Below, in pieces: positions 46,313-58,487 of a stretch of 64,000 nt of DNA. A program made the position numbers and the translations under genes. This DNA is from Bacteroidales bacterium. Lineage in GTDB: Bacteria > Bacteroidota > Bacteroidia > Bacteroidales > UBA932. The notes below the pieces were generated by a model. The model had not been told where the DNA came from, searched no databases, and saw only the letters and a list, made by a program, of their open reading frames with translations. Every line of letters begins with the position of its first letter. Position 1 is the first letter of the stretch. The stretch covers positions 124,001 to 188,000 of the forward strand of contig JAFXVX010000014.1 of assembly GCA_017534745.1 (NCBI GenBank). Direction: 5' to 3'.

Positions 46313-46320
46313 CAAAAATA
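46313..46320 (-). promoter_or_regulatory. Candidate -7 element for the GH3-sigma-fecR transcript
   Basis: The minus strand reads TATTTTTG, a perfect TAnnTTTG match, giving a leader of about 45-50 bases. The -33 region reads TTTT. The element lies in the 70-base gap shared with the divergent SusC gene, for which no TAnnTTTG promoter is evident, in line with ECF-dependent transcription of SusC. Confidence 0.45.
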
Positions 46321-46329
46321 CATTTTTTT

Positions 46330-49300
46330 ATGTCTTCTCGAAAACTTTTGGCGATTTTAATTTCGCTGACGGTCACTGCCTTTTCTCTCGGTGCCCAGAA
46401 TATCAGCGTAAATTATAAGGGCGCCAAACTCAGCACGGTCCTCTCTGACATCCAGACTAAGACCGGCTATCATTTTGTCTATAGCAACTCCCTGGTCGAT
46501 GTCAACACCCCTGTCACCGTGGAGACCAGCGGCAGTGTCCAGCAGGTGCTGGACGCCGTGTTCTCGCAGGCGAAAGTGGATTACAAGATAATCGACCGCC
46601 AGATCATCCTCACTCCGGCAAAGCCCGCTCCGGCGACGCCCCAGAATGTGACGGTGTCCGGTGTCGTTACCGATGACTCCGGAGCTCCGCTTCCGGGCGT
46701 TTTCGTCTCGGAGAAAGGGACTCAGAACGCCACATCCACGGACGCTGACGGCAAGTATTCCCTTACCGTAGCGTCCAAATCGGCGCTGGTGTTTTCCAGC
46801 ATCGGTTTCGCCGAGACGGAGCAGGCTGCTCCCGCTACCGGGGGAGTGCTCGACGTCCAGATGTCTTCGGATGTCAACTACCTCGATGAAGTCGTCGTCG
46901 TCGGCTACGGTGTCCAGAAAAGGGCGAACCTGACAGGTGCCGTCTCCTCCATCAATTTCAAGGAAGGACTTGAGACAAGGCCTATTACGTCAACTTCAGC
47001 AGCCCTCGGCGGTCTCGCCCCCGGCCTTGCCGTGACCCAGACTTCCGGCCAGCCCGGCGAGGACGGCGCAACCCTCCGCATCCGCGGCAACACGACCCTC
47101 AACTCCAACAGTCCTCTTGTGCTTGTCGATGGCATCGAGTACGGGATGGACAACATCAACCCTCAGGATATCGAGACCATCACCGTCCTCAAGGATGCGT
47201 CATCGACTGCCATCTACGGCAGCCGCGCCGCCAACGGCGTTATCCTCATCACGACAAAGAGCGGTTCGGCCGGCAAGGTCCACATCTCCTACAGCAACAA
47301 CTTCACCCTCCAGATGCCCTACCTCGGCAAGCTCGAATACGTGACCGACTATGCCGAATCGATGCGTCTTTGCAACGAAGGTGCAGAGAACATCGGCATC
47401 ACCCACCAGTATTCCGACCAGACAATCTCGCTCTGGGAGAATGCCAAGAAGGATCCCGACGGCCTCAATGCCTATGGCGTCAAGAACAGCATCGCCTACC
47501 CCAACACCGACTGGTTCAAGGAGGTGTTCCACAACGGATTTATGCACAGCCACAACCTTTCCCTCTCCGGCGGCACCGAGAAGGTCAAGGCCTACGCTTC
47601 CGTCGGCTTCATGGACAACAAGGGTGTGATGAGCCACCACGGGATGAGCAGCGGTTACCGCAAGATAGATATACGTACCAACATCGAGGTCAAGTTCACC
47701 GAGTGGCTGAAGGCCGGAGCAAAGGTTTTCGGCGAGAGACAGGACTACGGTATGATGGACCTCTCCTCCGGCTTCCAGTACCTGAAGATGGTTGTCCCCG
47801 GCATGTATCCGGGCGAGCCGGACAAGTGGGGCTACATCGCGACCGATGAGGAGAACCCCAACGCCAACAACATCTTCAAGAACATGGCTTCGCGTGACGG
47901 AAAGAAATTCTACTACAGGGCTTCCGCGACCGCATTTCTGAACGCCCGGCTCTACAAGGGCCTCACCCTTGAGGTGACGGGGAACCACAACCTCAGCTAC
48001 ATGCATGAGCACATGTACTCCATGTCAACCCGTGTCTGGAACTATGTCGCAGATTCCGTCCAGAGCGAGTCCTCCCTTGCGACGGCGTGGAACCGCAACA
48101 GCGTCTCTGCCAGCTATCGCACCAACGGCGAAGCTCTTCTCCGCTACAACGGGACCTTCGGTAAGCACGAAGTCGGCGCCCTTGCCGGCTACTCCATAAA
48201 TTATCACATCGCCCCGTGGCACAACGTCGAGAAGCAGGGCAAGAGCGACTGGGCTATAACGGAGATGTCGGCATACACCAATCTCGTCAGCTCCGACAGC
48301 GGCAATTCGGAGTGGGGTCTGATGTCGGGGTTCGGCAGAGTCAACTACGCCTACGACGAAAGATACCTTTTCGAGGCAAACCTCCGCTACGACGGATCAT
48401 CCCGCTTCGCTCCGGAGTCGCGCTGGGGTCTTTTCCCCTCATTCTCTGCCGGCTGGAATATCAGCAGGGAGCCTTGGATGAAGGGCGCTTCCTCCTGGCT
48501 CGATAACCTTAAGCTCCGCGCCTCGTGGGGTATCACCGGTAACAACAATTCCGGCAACTATGCCTGGCAGAGCACCTTCGCATCAGTCGACGTGGTCTCC
48601 GGAGGAGAGGATGTCTCCGGCCTCATAATGACGGCTCTCGGTAACCGCGCCCTCGAGTGGGAGACGACCAAGACCGGAGACATCGGTCTTGATTTCGGCT
48701 TCCTCGGCAACCGCCTGACCGGCGAGATCGACGGTTATATCCGCAACACGACAGGTATTCTCTACCAGCCCGCAATCTATATGACCATGGGATACGTCTC
48801 TCCGCCCTGGGAGAATATGGCTGCGGTGCAGAACAAGGGCTTCGAGATTGCCCTCAAATGGCGTGACGGCATAGGTAAGGATTTCTCCTACTCGATAGGC
48901 CTCAACCTCGCCTACAACATCACGACCGTCAAGAAATACAAAGGAAAACTTATTCAGGAATGGCGGACCGACGCAGACGACAATCGTGTCTATTACAACA
49001 ATATAGGTGACGTAGCCAAGAGCGGTTTCGGCGGATACATCCTTGAGGACCACATTCTGGGTGACCAGTATATCCGCCAGCGCTACCACGGCAGCGGCGC
49101 CGGCTATTCCGGCGAAGGAGAGGTCGATGTCAACGCCGGTCCGAAGGACGGTATGATCCGTACCCAGGCCGATATGGACTGGGTGATTGCGATGATTACC
49201 GCCGGTTACAAGTTCCAGGGCGGTCAGTCCGTTTCCAAGAACACCCTCTACTACGGCGACTTCATCTACGCCGACATCAACGGTGACGGCAACTACGGCG

Positions 49301-49809
49301 ATGAGAACGACAAGATATTCACCGGCCACAGCAATGTGCCCAAGGTAACGATGGGTATAAATCTCGGATTCAAGTGGAAAGGCCTCGATTTCTACGCCCT
49401 TATAACGGGTGCCTTCGGGTTCTACCTCAACTGGAACACCAGCGTCTATAACACTTCCCTCGTCAACAAGGCCCAGGCGATTATGCGCCGGATTGCGGAC
49501 GACCACTACAGCGCCGAAAATCCCAATGGAACCTATCCACGTCTGACCTACAACAAGTCGATCAACGACGAACTCTCTGATTTCTACCATTACAAGGGTG
49601 ATTACGCCAAGATCAAGAGCCTCCAGCTGGGATATTCCCTGCCGAAGAGGTGGATGGAAAAGATACACGCTGAGGGGATGAGATTCTACATCAACGCCGA
49701 GAATATCGCTACTTTCACAAAGTATCCCGGACTCGATCCCGAGATCGGTACATCTATCGGATATCCTCTTATGAGGAGCGTCGCAGGTGGTTTCCAGTTA
49801 ACTTTCTAG
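46330..49809 (+). CDS. SusC/RagA family TonB-linked transporter with N-terminal STN signalling domain
   Basis: Outer-membrane importer of 1159 aa from ATG 46330; an ATG ten codons upstream (46300) is less likely because MSSRKLLAILISL begins the signal peptide. After the signal (to LGAQ), a STN domain (about residues 22-80, LSTVLSDIQTKTGYHFVYSNSL) is expected to contact FecR. A carboxypeptidase-regulatory-like domain (about 105-185) follows, then the TonB-box-like LDEVVVVGYG, the plug (NINPQDIETITVLKDASSTAIYGSRAANGVILITTK) and the barrel ending GGFQLTF. Divergent from the GH3-sigma-fecR transcript and 12 bases before SusD. Confidence 0.96.
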   Translation: MSSRKLLAILISLTVTAFSLGAQNISVNYKGAKLSTVLSDIQTKTGYHFVYSNSLVDVNTPVTVETSGSVQQVLDAVFSQAKVDYKIIDRQIILTPAKPAPATPQNVTVSGVVTDDSGAPLPGVFVSEKGTQNATSTDADGKYSLTVASKSALVFSSIGFAETEQAAPATGGVLDVQMSSDVNYLDEVVVVGYGVQKRANLTGAVSSINFKEGLETRPITSTSAALGGLAPGLAVTQTSGQPGEDGATLRIRGNTTLNSNSPLVLVDGIEYGMDNINPQDIETITVLKDASSTAIYGSRAANGVILITTKSGSAGKVHISYSNNFTLQMPYLGKLEYVTDYAESMRLCNEGAENIGITHQYSDQTISLWENAKKDPDGLNAYGVKNSIAYPNTDWFKEVFHNGFMHSHNLSLSGGTEKVKAYASVGFMDNKGVMSHHGMSSGYRKIDIRTNIEVKFTEWLKAGAKVFGERQDYGMMDLSSGFQYLKMVVPGMYPGEPDKWGYIATDEENPNANNIFKNMASRDGKKFYYRASATAFLNARLYKGLTLEVTGNHNLSYMHEHMYSMSTRVWNYVADSVQSESSLATAWNRNSVSASYRTNGEALLRYNGTFGKHEVGALAGYSINYHIAPWHNVEKQGKSDWAITEMSAYTNLVSSDSGNSEWGLMSGFGRVNYAYDERYLFEANLRYDGSSRFAPESRWGLFPSFSAGWNISREPWMKGASSWLDNLKLRASWGITGNNNSGNYAWQSTFASVDVVSGGEDVSGLIMTALGNRALEWETTKTGDIGLDFGFLGNRLTGEIDGYIRNTTGILYQPAIYMTMGYVSPPWENMAAVQNKGFEIALKWRDGIGKDFSYSIGLNLAYNITTVKKYKGKLIQEWRTDADDNRVYYNNIGDVAKSGFGGYILEDHILGDQYIRQRYHGSGAGYSGEGEVDVNAGPKDGMIRTQADMDWVIAMITAGYKFQGGQSVSKNTLYYGDFIYADINGDGNYGDENDKIFTGHSNVPKVTMGINLGFKWKGLDFYALITGAFGFYLNWNTSVYNTSLVNKAQAIMRRIADDHYSAENPNGTYPRLTYNKSINDELSDFYHYKGDYAKIKSLQLGYSLPKRWMEKIHAEGMRFYINAENIATFTKYPGLDPEIGTSIGYPLMRSVAGGFQLTF

Positions 49810-49821
49810 GAGGACAGGATT

Positions 49822-51726
49822 ATGAAAAAGTATATAGTATTTTTTGCACTGATTTCTCTCGTCTGCTCCTGCAAAGGCATTCTTGACACCTATCCCAGGA
49901 GCCAGATATCGGATGGCAACATGTGGACTACGCCGAGTATGTCCAAAGCAGGTATTGACGGTCTGATGTATCCACTGGCAAGACACGTGAGCGGATTGAG
50001 CGAACTGGTTCCGGCAAACGGCAAGGGGGGAGTCAACCGTATCGGCCTGGAAGGTATGGGTTATACCAGTATCCTCGACGCCGGCTCGGACATGCAGTTC
50101 CTCAGGGCTCAGACCAAGACTGCCTCCGGAAAGGAGATCGCCGCGGAATGGAAATGTATGTACATGACTATCCACTCCTGCAATAAGGCTATAGCAAGGC
50201 TTAGAAAGGATGTGGTCGGCGACGAAATGTACGAGCAGTACATCTGTGAGGCCCGCATGATCCGCGCCTACTGCTACACCCGCCTTGTGATGTTCTTCGG
50301 CGAAGTTCCAATCTATCTCGACGAGACTGAAAATGCCGAATGCACCAAGGCTCAGGACTATTGGGACGATGTCTGGAAGATGATAATCGACGAGTGTACC
50401 ATCTGCATAGATAACCCTGTCTTCCAGAACAATAACCTTCCCGGTAGCCGGCGCCCGTGCAAGCCCTCCAAGGGGATGGCTTACTATCTCAGGGGCAACG
50501 CCTATATGTGGCTTGCTGCCAACAAGAACCCGGAGATTTATGCCGGCGCTCCCAGTATTTCCGACGCTGAGATCCAGCAGTATTACACTCTGGCTGCGGC
50601 GGATCTCGGAATGGTGAAGGAGTGCGGTTTCGGACTTTGGGACGGTCCGGAGTGGGATGGCTTCTTCTCTTACCTGAGCGAGCACGACAAGGAAATGATC
50701 TTCCCTCTGGAATTTTCCTTCACCGATGGCTTCTCGTGTTACTGGCAGTGGGTAATCGGAAGCCGGTCCCATCTCAACTCCTGGACCCGCCTTGTTCCTT
50801 CCACGGAGTTCGTGAATGATTTCGAGATGGCTGACGGCAGCAAGTTCTCCTGGACTCAGGTTTTCCCTGAATGGAACTCTCTGACAGACGCTGAGAGGGA
50901 GGTATTCTTCCTCCGTGACAGTCTCGATACCCACGCGGCGCGTGTTGCGGACGGTACGGCCAAGGAAAAGGACATCACTCTTACCGCCAATCGGGAGAAA
51001 GCTATCAGCAGGATAGGTCAGGATGTTTACGATCAGTATTATCTCGACATTGGCAACGAGGAGAGACTTTCCGCGGCATACGAAGGACGTGATCCCCGTT
51101 TGGCAAAGCTGGTCGTAATCCCTTACAAGCCTTATCCTATGATCAATGAAACCAGCGGTAAGGCCATCAACTTCGTGCGTCGCTGGCCCCACTACAAGCG
51201 TGAGGACGGCGTCCCTGATTCGGATATGATTCCGGAGTTCTCCTCCAATATGGTCTATCTGTGGAATAAGTACATCATCACTGACGGCTCCACGATTGAC
51301 AGGTACTATGACGGTACCGACTGGCCTCTTATCCGTTTCACGGAAGTCCAGCTTATGCAGGCGGAGGCGCTTCTCTGCTCCGGCCATGTTCCTGAGGCCG
51401 TCCAGCTTATAAATGAGGTCAGAGTGAGTGGAGGTATGCCGGCTATCACGAGTACCGATCCGGACGAAGTGATGGAAGAGCTCCGATATGAGACCCGCGT
51501 CAACCTTTGCCAGGAGGGCAAGGACTTCTACTACGAGATCCGCTGGGGTACTTTCCAGCAGAAGAAGTTCCAGGGCAAGAAGTTCTGGGATCCCAGGACC
51601 TGCTGGGGACAGGGCGGCTGGAAGACCGGCTACTACTATGTGGACGGAATGTGGCCGCTCAGCGCGCCGCTCGACGAAGTCGTGATGAATTCCAATCTCA
51701 GGCGCCGTCCTAACTGGGCTTATTGA
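49822..51726 (+). CDS. SusD/RagB family nutrient-binding outer-membrane lipoprotein
   Basis: Surface lipoprotein of 634 aa, lipobox LVCSC (Cys17). SusD-type features: KGILDTYPRSQISDGNMW at the start; a TPR-like CEARMIRAYCYTRLVMFFGEVPIYLDET near 150; KGMAYYLRGNAYMWLA near 217; RFTEVQLMQAEALLCSG near 508 and ETRVNLCQEGKDFYYEIRWG near 556. Long loops make it larger than most SusD proteins, suggesting a bulky ligand. Partner of the preceding SusC, and its stop overlaps the next ATG. Confidence 0.93.
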   Translation: MKKYIVFFALISLVCSCKGILDTYPRSQISDGNMWTTPSMSKAGIDGLMYPLARHVSGLSELVPANGKGGVNRIGLEGMGYTSILDAGSDMQFLRAQTKTASGKEIAAEWKCMYMTIHSCNKAIARLRKDVVGDEMYEQYICEARMIRAYCYTRLVMFFGEVPIYLDETENAECTKAQDYWDDVWKMIIDECTICIDNPVFQNNNLPGSRRPCKPSKGMAYYLRGNAYMWLAANKNPEIYAGAPSISDAEIQQYYTLAAADLGMVKECGFGLWDGPEWDGFFSYLSEHDKEMIFPLEFSFTDGFSCYWQWVIGSRSHLNSWTRLVPSTEFVNDFEMADGSKFSWTQVFPEWNSLTDAEREVFFLRDSLDTHAARVADGTAKEKDITLTANREKAISRIGQDVYDQYYLDIGNEERLSAAYEGRDPRLAKLVVIPYKPYPMINETSGKAINFVRRWPHYKREDGVPDSDMIPEFSSNMVYLWNKYIITDGSTIDRYYDGTDWPLIRFTEVQLMQAEALLCSGHVPEAVQLINEVRVSGGMPAITSTDPDEVMEELRYETRVNLCQEGKDFYYEIRWGTFQQKKFQGKKFWDPRTCWGQGGWKTGYYYVDGMWPLSAPLDEVVMNSNLRRRPNWAY

Positions 51727-52946
51727 TGAAAAGGTTTGTTGCAGGATTGTGGGTCGGGTTGACGCTTTTGGCCGTTTCCTGCCGGAAGGATGAGGCGTTG
51801 CAGCCTCTTCCTCCGGATCCTCCGCCGGGCCCGCAGCCCGCGCAGACGGAGTTCAATATGGAGAATCCGCTGGTGACCTCCTATCTCGACTGGCTCGAAA
51901 AGCTGCCCTACAGGGACGGAGACTACTCTTATTCCAACATAGACGACTTCTATCTTACGGAGACCGACTATCGGAAGGACTGGCCCTCTCCCGCGACCAT
52001 CTCCTGGGAGAAGGCCGCCGGAGGCAGCACGCAGCGGGTCGTCCTTGCCGACAATCCCGGTTTCGAGGATGCCGTGACCGTTTCCATATCCGGATCTGCC
52101 GTCAAGCACGACATCTATAATCTTATTCCCGGAAAGGAGTATTGGTGGAAAGTGACTTCAACGGCCGGTGAGGCCGTCGGGAGCGGCTCGTTCCGCACCC
52201 TCGGAAGAAAGCGCTTCCTCAAAGTGGATAAAGTTTGCAATGTCCGGGATCTCGGAGGCATCCCGACCGCTGACGGGACCAAACGTATCAAATATGGTAT
52301 CCTGTTCCGCGGAGGCGAAATGAATGGGCACCACAAGGACTACGACGGTGTCTTCTGCCGGATCGGGACGCCGGGGACGCGGGCGATGCTTCAGGCAGGC
52401 ATTGCTGCAGACCTTGACATGAGGACCGCCGACGAGGCGGAGTTGATTACTTCCTCTCCTCTCGGGAGCGATCTGGATTACATCCGCTTCGAGACAGTCA
52501 ACAAGTACTACTACGACAAATTCTGGACGACAGACGAGTATATAAAGGCTCTCCAGTGGACCATAGACGAACTCCGGCAAGGGAAGCCCGTCTATTTCCA
52601 CTGCGTCTTCGGGGCCGACCGCACGGGGACCTTCGCCTTCATCATCGAATCCCTCCTCGGTGTCAGCGAGAACCAGATAGCCATCGACTACGAACTGACT
52701 TCTTTCTCATACGGTCTCGAGGCTCCTCCCCGCCGGCGCGGGCCGAAAAACGAGCTCAGCGTGTACCGCTACCGCCAGATGGCGGAGGGCCTCCGCACTT
52801 CGGTTTTCACAGGGGCCACCTGGCAGGAAAAGATCTACAATTTCTGCCTTAATGGTTACCCCTACGGCCCCTCGACGGCCGCCAAAATATCCGCTGCCGA
52901 CCTCGACTGGTTCATAGAGAATTCCTTGGAAGCAATTGATAAATAG
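51726..52946 (+). CDS. Tyrosine-protein-phosphatase-like lipoprotein (Y_phosphatase3-type)
   Basis: Lipoprotein of 406 aa (VSCRKD, Cys19) with three parts: a Pro-rich linker, a Fn3-like domain at about residues 85-158, and a phosphatase domain at about 165-400. NVRDLGGIPTADG near 172 and AGIAADLDMRTADEAEL near 224 match the Y_phosphatase3 family. The active-site P-loop is H292-C293-VFGAD-R299-T300, with Cys and Arg intact. Relatives act on phosphotyrosine, phosphoinositides or other phosphate monoesters. Its place directly after SusC/SusD (the stop and start codons share one base) implies extracytoplasmic action on an imported, phosphorylated substrate. That role is inference. Confidence 0.88.
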   Translation: MKRFVAGLWVGLTLLAVSCRKDEALQPLPPDPPPGPQPAQTEFNMENPLVTSYLDWLEKLPYRDGDYSYSNIDDFYLTETDYRKDWPSPATISWEKAAGGSTQRVVLADNPGFEDAVTVSISGSAVKHDIYNLIPGKEYWWKVTSTAGEAVGSGSFRTLGRKRFLKVDKVCNVRDLGGIPTADGTKRIKYGILFRGGEMNGHHKDYDGVFCRIGTPGTRAMLQAGIAADLDMRTADEAELITSSPLGSDLDYIRFETVNKYYYDKFWTTDEYIKALQWTIDELRQGKPVYFHCVFGADRTGTFAFIIESLLGVSENQIAIDYELTSFSYGLEAPPRRRGPKNELSVYRYRQMAEGLRTSVFTGATWQEKIYNFCLNGYPYGPSTAAKISAADLDWFIENSLEAIDK

Positions 52947-52959
52947 CTTTCTTTGTGAT

Positions 52960-55035
52960 ATGAAACTCCGGAGGATTCTTCTGATTCTTCTTGTCACCCT
53001 CGCAGGATGTAAGGAAACGCCCGTTCCGCCTTCGCCGAAAGCGGGAGGGATCCGGAGTGCTGAAGATTTTGCGGCTTTTGCCGAAGCCGTTAATGCTGGT
53101 AAGCCGACAGCTACATGGGAGAATGAAGAGGGTTGGATTATTCTACTGAATGATATCGACTTCAGCGGTGTATCCGAGTGGGTTCCCGTCGGCCGGGAGA
53201 GCAGTCCGTTCACCGGGAAGTTTGACGGCAGGGCCCACAGCATCAAAAACCTTAAATTGGTGGATGCCGTGACAGAGGAGGGCTCACATTTCGGGCTTTT
53301 CGGCTATCTCGGCTCCGGAGCCGTCGTACAGAATTTCACGATAGACGAAAGTTGCTCGATGACGGTAACTTCATCCGTCTCGCACAGCGCCGGGATGATT
53401 GCGGGTGCCCTCTATGACGCCACCGTCCGGGACGTGACAAGCTATGCACCGCTGACTTATAAGGGAAAGGCCACGGGATATGTCCATCTGGCTCTGATTG
53501 GGAGTGTTTTTGCCGCAGAGACAGGGTGCACCATAGACAGTGTCCACAATCGTGGAGAAATCAAGGCCGACAACACAAAGAATCTTAACAGTGGCGACAC
53601 ATCCCTCCACATCGCAGGTATCGTCGCTTTTGCCGATGCGGCGGAGGGGCGCAACGTGATTTCCTCCTGCAATAACTACGGGCAGATTACATCCCAGGCC
53701 TCCCGGACGGCCGGCATCCTCGCCGCAGCCAAGAAGAATACGACTGTAACCTATTGTGAAAACCACGGTGACCAGTTGAACACAATGCCCAAGGACGGCG
53801 GCGCCAGGCTTGGAAATATATGCTGCTATGCGACCAACGGTTCCACTATTTCCCACTGCAAGAACTACGGAAAGCTGGTCTCCACGAGGTCCGGTTATGC
53901 CGGCGGCATCATCTCGATGCCCGGAATCGGGACCTACGAGGATAATAAGAACTACGGCGAGATCGTCACGGACAGCGAGAACAGAGGCGTCCTTTTCGGC
54001 TATGTGACCCTGGCCGCGGCCTGGAAAGGAGGGAAGGCCTCCGGGACCGTCGGCCGCTACAACGACGGCCGGACTCTTTATGACTACTACGACGAGCCGG
54101 ACAAGATCAAGTATCTGGGGAACGACGCCTCTTCCGGCAAGGCGACTTTCACGGATGTGGAGATAGACATCGTGATGACGCCGGATCCGGATCTGGAGAC
54201 GGAGGCGTCTTTTAGGATCCTTTTCATCGGGAACAGTTTTACTAAAGATGCCGTGGAGCATCTTCCCGGCATCGTGGCCGCGGCGGGTCTAGATGATATC
54301 CAGATGGTCCATATGTATTACCCCGGCCGTACGGTTCCCGAATTCAATGCAAAATGGGCTGACGCCTCCGACTATGACTGCTATATCTGCAATCCGGGGA
54401 TGAGCAGTTGGCGTAGCCTGAGCGGAAAGACCCTCTACCGGGTTGCATCGGTCGGAAAGTGGGATGTCGTGACCATTCAGGAGCACACGGGGCGGAAGCT
54501 CGCCTGGGGCTGGACTATGGAAGAGAAAACGGCCGTACAGGGGCTTGTGGACAAGATTAAGGGTGTGCAGGAAGAGACCCCGAAGTTCTACTATGTCCTT
54601 TCGCAGGCCTATCACGATCTGGATAAGGCGGAGAATGTCACCAAGCCTTTCTCGACCACCGATGAAATGTGGACGGTCATCTCGACCCACGCAGGCAGGG
54701 CGATGGAGGAGTGTACTTTCGACGGAATCATTTCAACCGGTGCAATGCTGCAGAACCTGCGCACCTCCAGCCTTAACAATGCTGACGCCCTTACGCGGGA
54801 CGGCTATCATATGGACTATGGCATCGCCCGTTACGGCGCGGCCTGCACGGTCTTCGAAACCGCTATCGGTCCTTACAACGGTAACGTAAAACTGGACGGA
54901 AACACCTACCGCACCAGCGGCGACTCCCAAGGCACAACCGCCATCACCGACGCGCGCGCCCCCATCGCCCTCCAGGCCGCCCGTAACGCTATTTCCAAGC
55001 CCTATGAGGCAACGGATATGAGCGCATCTCAGTAA
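52960..55035 (+). CDS. DUF4886 (SGNH-like) lipoprotein with beta-helix-like repeat region
   Basis: Lipoprotein of 691 aa (VTLAGCKE, Cys17); ATG 52960 begins the signal peptide, so the TTG at 52936 is unlikely. Residues about 30-370 hold repeated short turns (GMIAGALYDATVRDV, AGIVAFADAAEGRNVISSCNNYG, GGIISMPGIGTYEDNKNYG), like GLUG or right-handed beta-helix modules. Residues about 418-660 are a DUF4886 domain: RILFIGNSFTKD supplies a candidate catalytic Ser426, and TRDGYHMDYGIARYG the Asp/His pair of an SGNH hydrolase. An esterase acting on the target glycan is plausible but unproven. It ends inside the convergent ATPase gene (7-base overlap). Confidence 0.82.
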   Translation: MKLRRILLILLVTLAGCKETPVPPSPKAGGIRSAEDFAAFAEAVNAGKPTATWENEEGWIILLNDIDFSGVSEWVPVGRESSPFTGKFDGRAHSIKNLKLVDAVTEEGSHFGLFGYLGSGAVVQNFTIDESCSMTVTSSVSHSAGMIAGALYDATVRDVTSYAPLTYKGKATGYVHLALIGSVFAAETGCTIDSVHNRGEIKADNTKNLNSGDTSLHIAGIVAFADAAEGRNVISSCNNYGQITSQASRTAGILAAAKKNTTVTYCENHGDQLNTMPKDGGARLGNICCYATNGSTISHCKNYGKLVSTRSGYAGGIISMPGIGTYEDNKNYGEIVTDSENRGVLFGYVTLAAAWKGGKASGTVGRYNDGRTLYDYYDEPDKIKYLGNDASSGKATFTDVEIDIVMTPDPDLETEASFRILFIGNSFTKDAVEHLPGIVAAAGLDDIQMVHMYYPGRTVPEFNAKWADASDYDCYICNPGMSSWRSLSGKTLYRVASVGKWDVVTIQEHTGRKLAWGWTMEEKTAVQGLVDKIKGVQEETPKFYYVLSQAYHDLDKAENVTKPFSTTDEMWTVISTHAGRAMEECTFDGIISTGAMLQNLRTSSLNNADALTRDGYHMDYGIARYGAACTVFETAIGPYNGNVKLDGNTYRTSGDSQGTTAITDARAPIALQAARNAISKPYEATDMSASQ

Positions 55036-56231
55036 AGGAACCCCAGCATCCAAAGCGGAAGTTTACGCCCCCTCGGTACTTCAATGCCGTCGGCAAAGAC
55101 GTATGCGTCATCAATATTGGCAATTTGGCTGAATCCTTTGTCAGGTCCACCAATCTCCAGCGTGAACCTGGCATTAACCTTAAAGTCTCCCTTGTCTTTC
55201 CCATACTCGACCGTGTTGTCTTTTGAGAGCATACAAATGGCAAACGACTCCCGTATGGTCCCAATTTCGGGAATCCCTGAACACAATGCATAGATCATAT
55301 TGGGGTTTTCCAGATAAAGTTTGTCCGGCTTTGCCAGTTTTGCATAATTCTTTGCTCCGGAAAACAACAGATTTAGAATTTTTGCCCGTCCAAGGTGATG
55401 AAGATAAAGCACAACAGTCTCCCTGTTGGCTTCGATGCTCCTTGATAACTTGCTTGCATCCAGTTCAAAAGGGACCTCGTCAGAAATAATGCTGACCAGC
55501 TTTTTTAATTTTCTTACGCCGGCGATATCGACAAGATTCAGTTCGGGCAATTCTACTTCAATCGTATAATTGATCACCTGCTCTATTTTGTTATAATAGG
55601 ATCCTGCACCTTCGACATAAAAGGGATAATATCCATATCGCAGATAGTCATTGAAGAATTCCAGAGGATGGCATTTTGCCGTGACCTCATCTGCGACGGC
55701 CGTCGGATTGGACAGAATATCTTCGAGTCTCCAATCAGGGAAATCGAACTTTTTATAAAAGGCCAGGTATTCCCTGAACGACAGTCCCTGAATCGTATAT
55801 CTGACACACCTGCGGGAGAGATCGGCATCCGCATTCAATATTTTCAATAGCGATGAGCCGCTGATGACGATCCGCATGTTCTTATAAAGATCGTTCAACT
55901 CTTTTATTTCCCGGCTCCACTGTTGTCCATACTTGTGAATTTCGTCCAGGAAGATGGCTTCCCCTCCGATTAAACTGAATTTTTCGACAAGTTCAGTGAT
56001 CGTATGTGTAGTAAAGTATACAGAGTCCAGAGAGCAATAGAGGACTTTCTTTGAATGGAGTGGATAATTCTTGCGGATATACTGCCTGATAAGGGTTGAT
56101 TTCCCCACACCTTTTGCGCCTTGTATTGCAATCAGCCTTTCATTCCAATCAATTGTATTGATGGAATTGCGGATAAACTTCATCGGTGTCTGAAGCAGAT
56201 ACTGATCACTCTTTGCAAATAATGATTCCAT
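55029..56231 (-). CDS. AAA family ATPase with DUF4143-type C-terminus
   Basis: Cytoplasmic ATPase of 400 aa. Walker A is GAKGVGKST (residues 38-46), Walker B AIFLDEIHK (92-100), sensor-like IVISGSSLL (121-129). Winged-helix and DUF4143 parts follow, ending FTLEIGGPDKGFSQIANIDDAYVFADGIE, close to the ending of many Bacteroidetes proteins of this kind. The biological role of the family is unknown; members are numerous and often strain-variable. The gene is clearly more AT-rich than its neighbours and lies, with its own promoter, between two arms of the utilisation locus, which points to separate acquisition. Confidence 0.9.
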   Translation of the reverse strand: MESLFAKSDQYLLQTPMKFIRNSINTIDWNERLIAIQGAKGVGKSTLIRQYIRKNYPLHSKKVLYCSLDSVYFTTHTITELVEKFSLIGGEAIFLDEIHKYGQQWSREIKELNDLYKNMRIVISGSSLLKILNADADLSRRCVRYTIQGLSFREYLAFYKKFDFPDWRLEDILSNPTAVADEVTAKCHPLEFFNDYLRYGYYPFYVEGAGSYYNKIEQVINYTIEVELPELNLVDIAGVRKLKKLVSIISDEVPFELDASKLSRSIEANRETVVLYLHHLGRAKILNLLFSGAKNYAKLAKPDKLYLENPNMIYALCSGIPEIGTIRESFAICMLSKDNTVEYGKDKGDFKVNARFTLEIGGPDKGFSQIANIDDAYVFADGIEVPRGRKLPLWMLGFLY

Positions 56232-56248
56232 GGGCCATATCTTTTTTG

Positions 56249-56276
56249 CAAAGATAATTGATTTGTCGGTTCAAAC
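56249..56276 (-). promoter_or_regulatory. Promoter of the AAA ATPase gene
   Basis: On minus, TATCTTTG at 56256-56249 matches TAnnTTTG perfectly, about 18 bases before the ATG. A TTGG sequence about 19 bases upstream stands in for the -33 TTTG. The gene therefore need not depend on the upstream GH97 transcript. Confidence 0.55.
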
Positions 56277-56315
56277 CAACATTTTTTTAGAAAAATGCCG
56301 GTTCGGGAATGCAGA

Positions 56316-58487
<2,172 letters not shown>

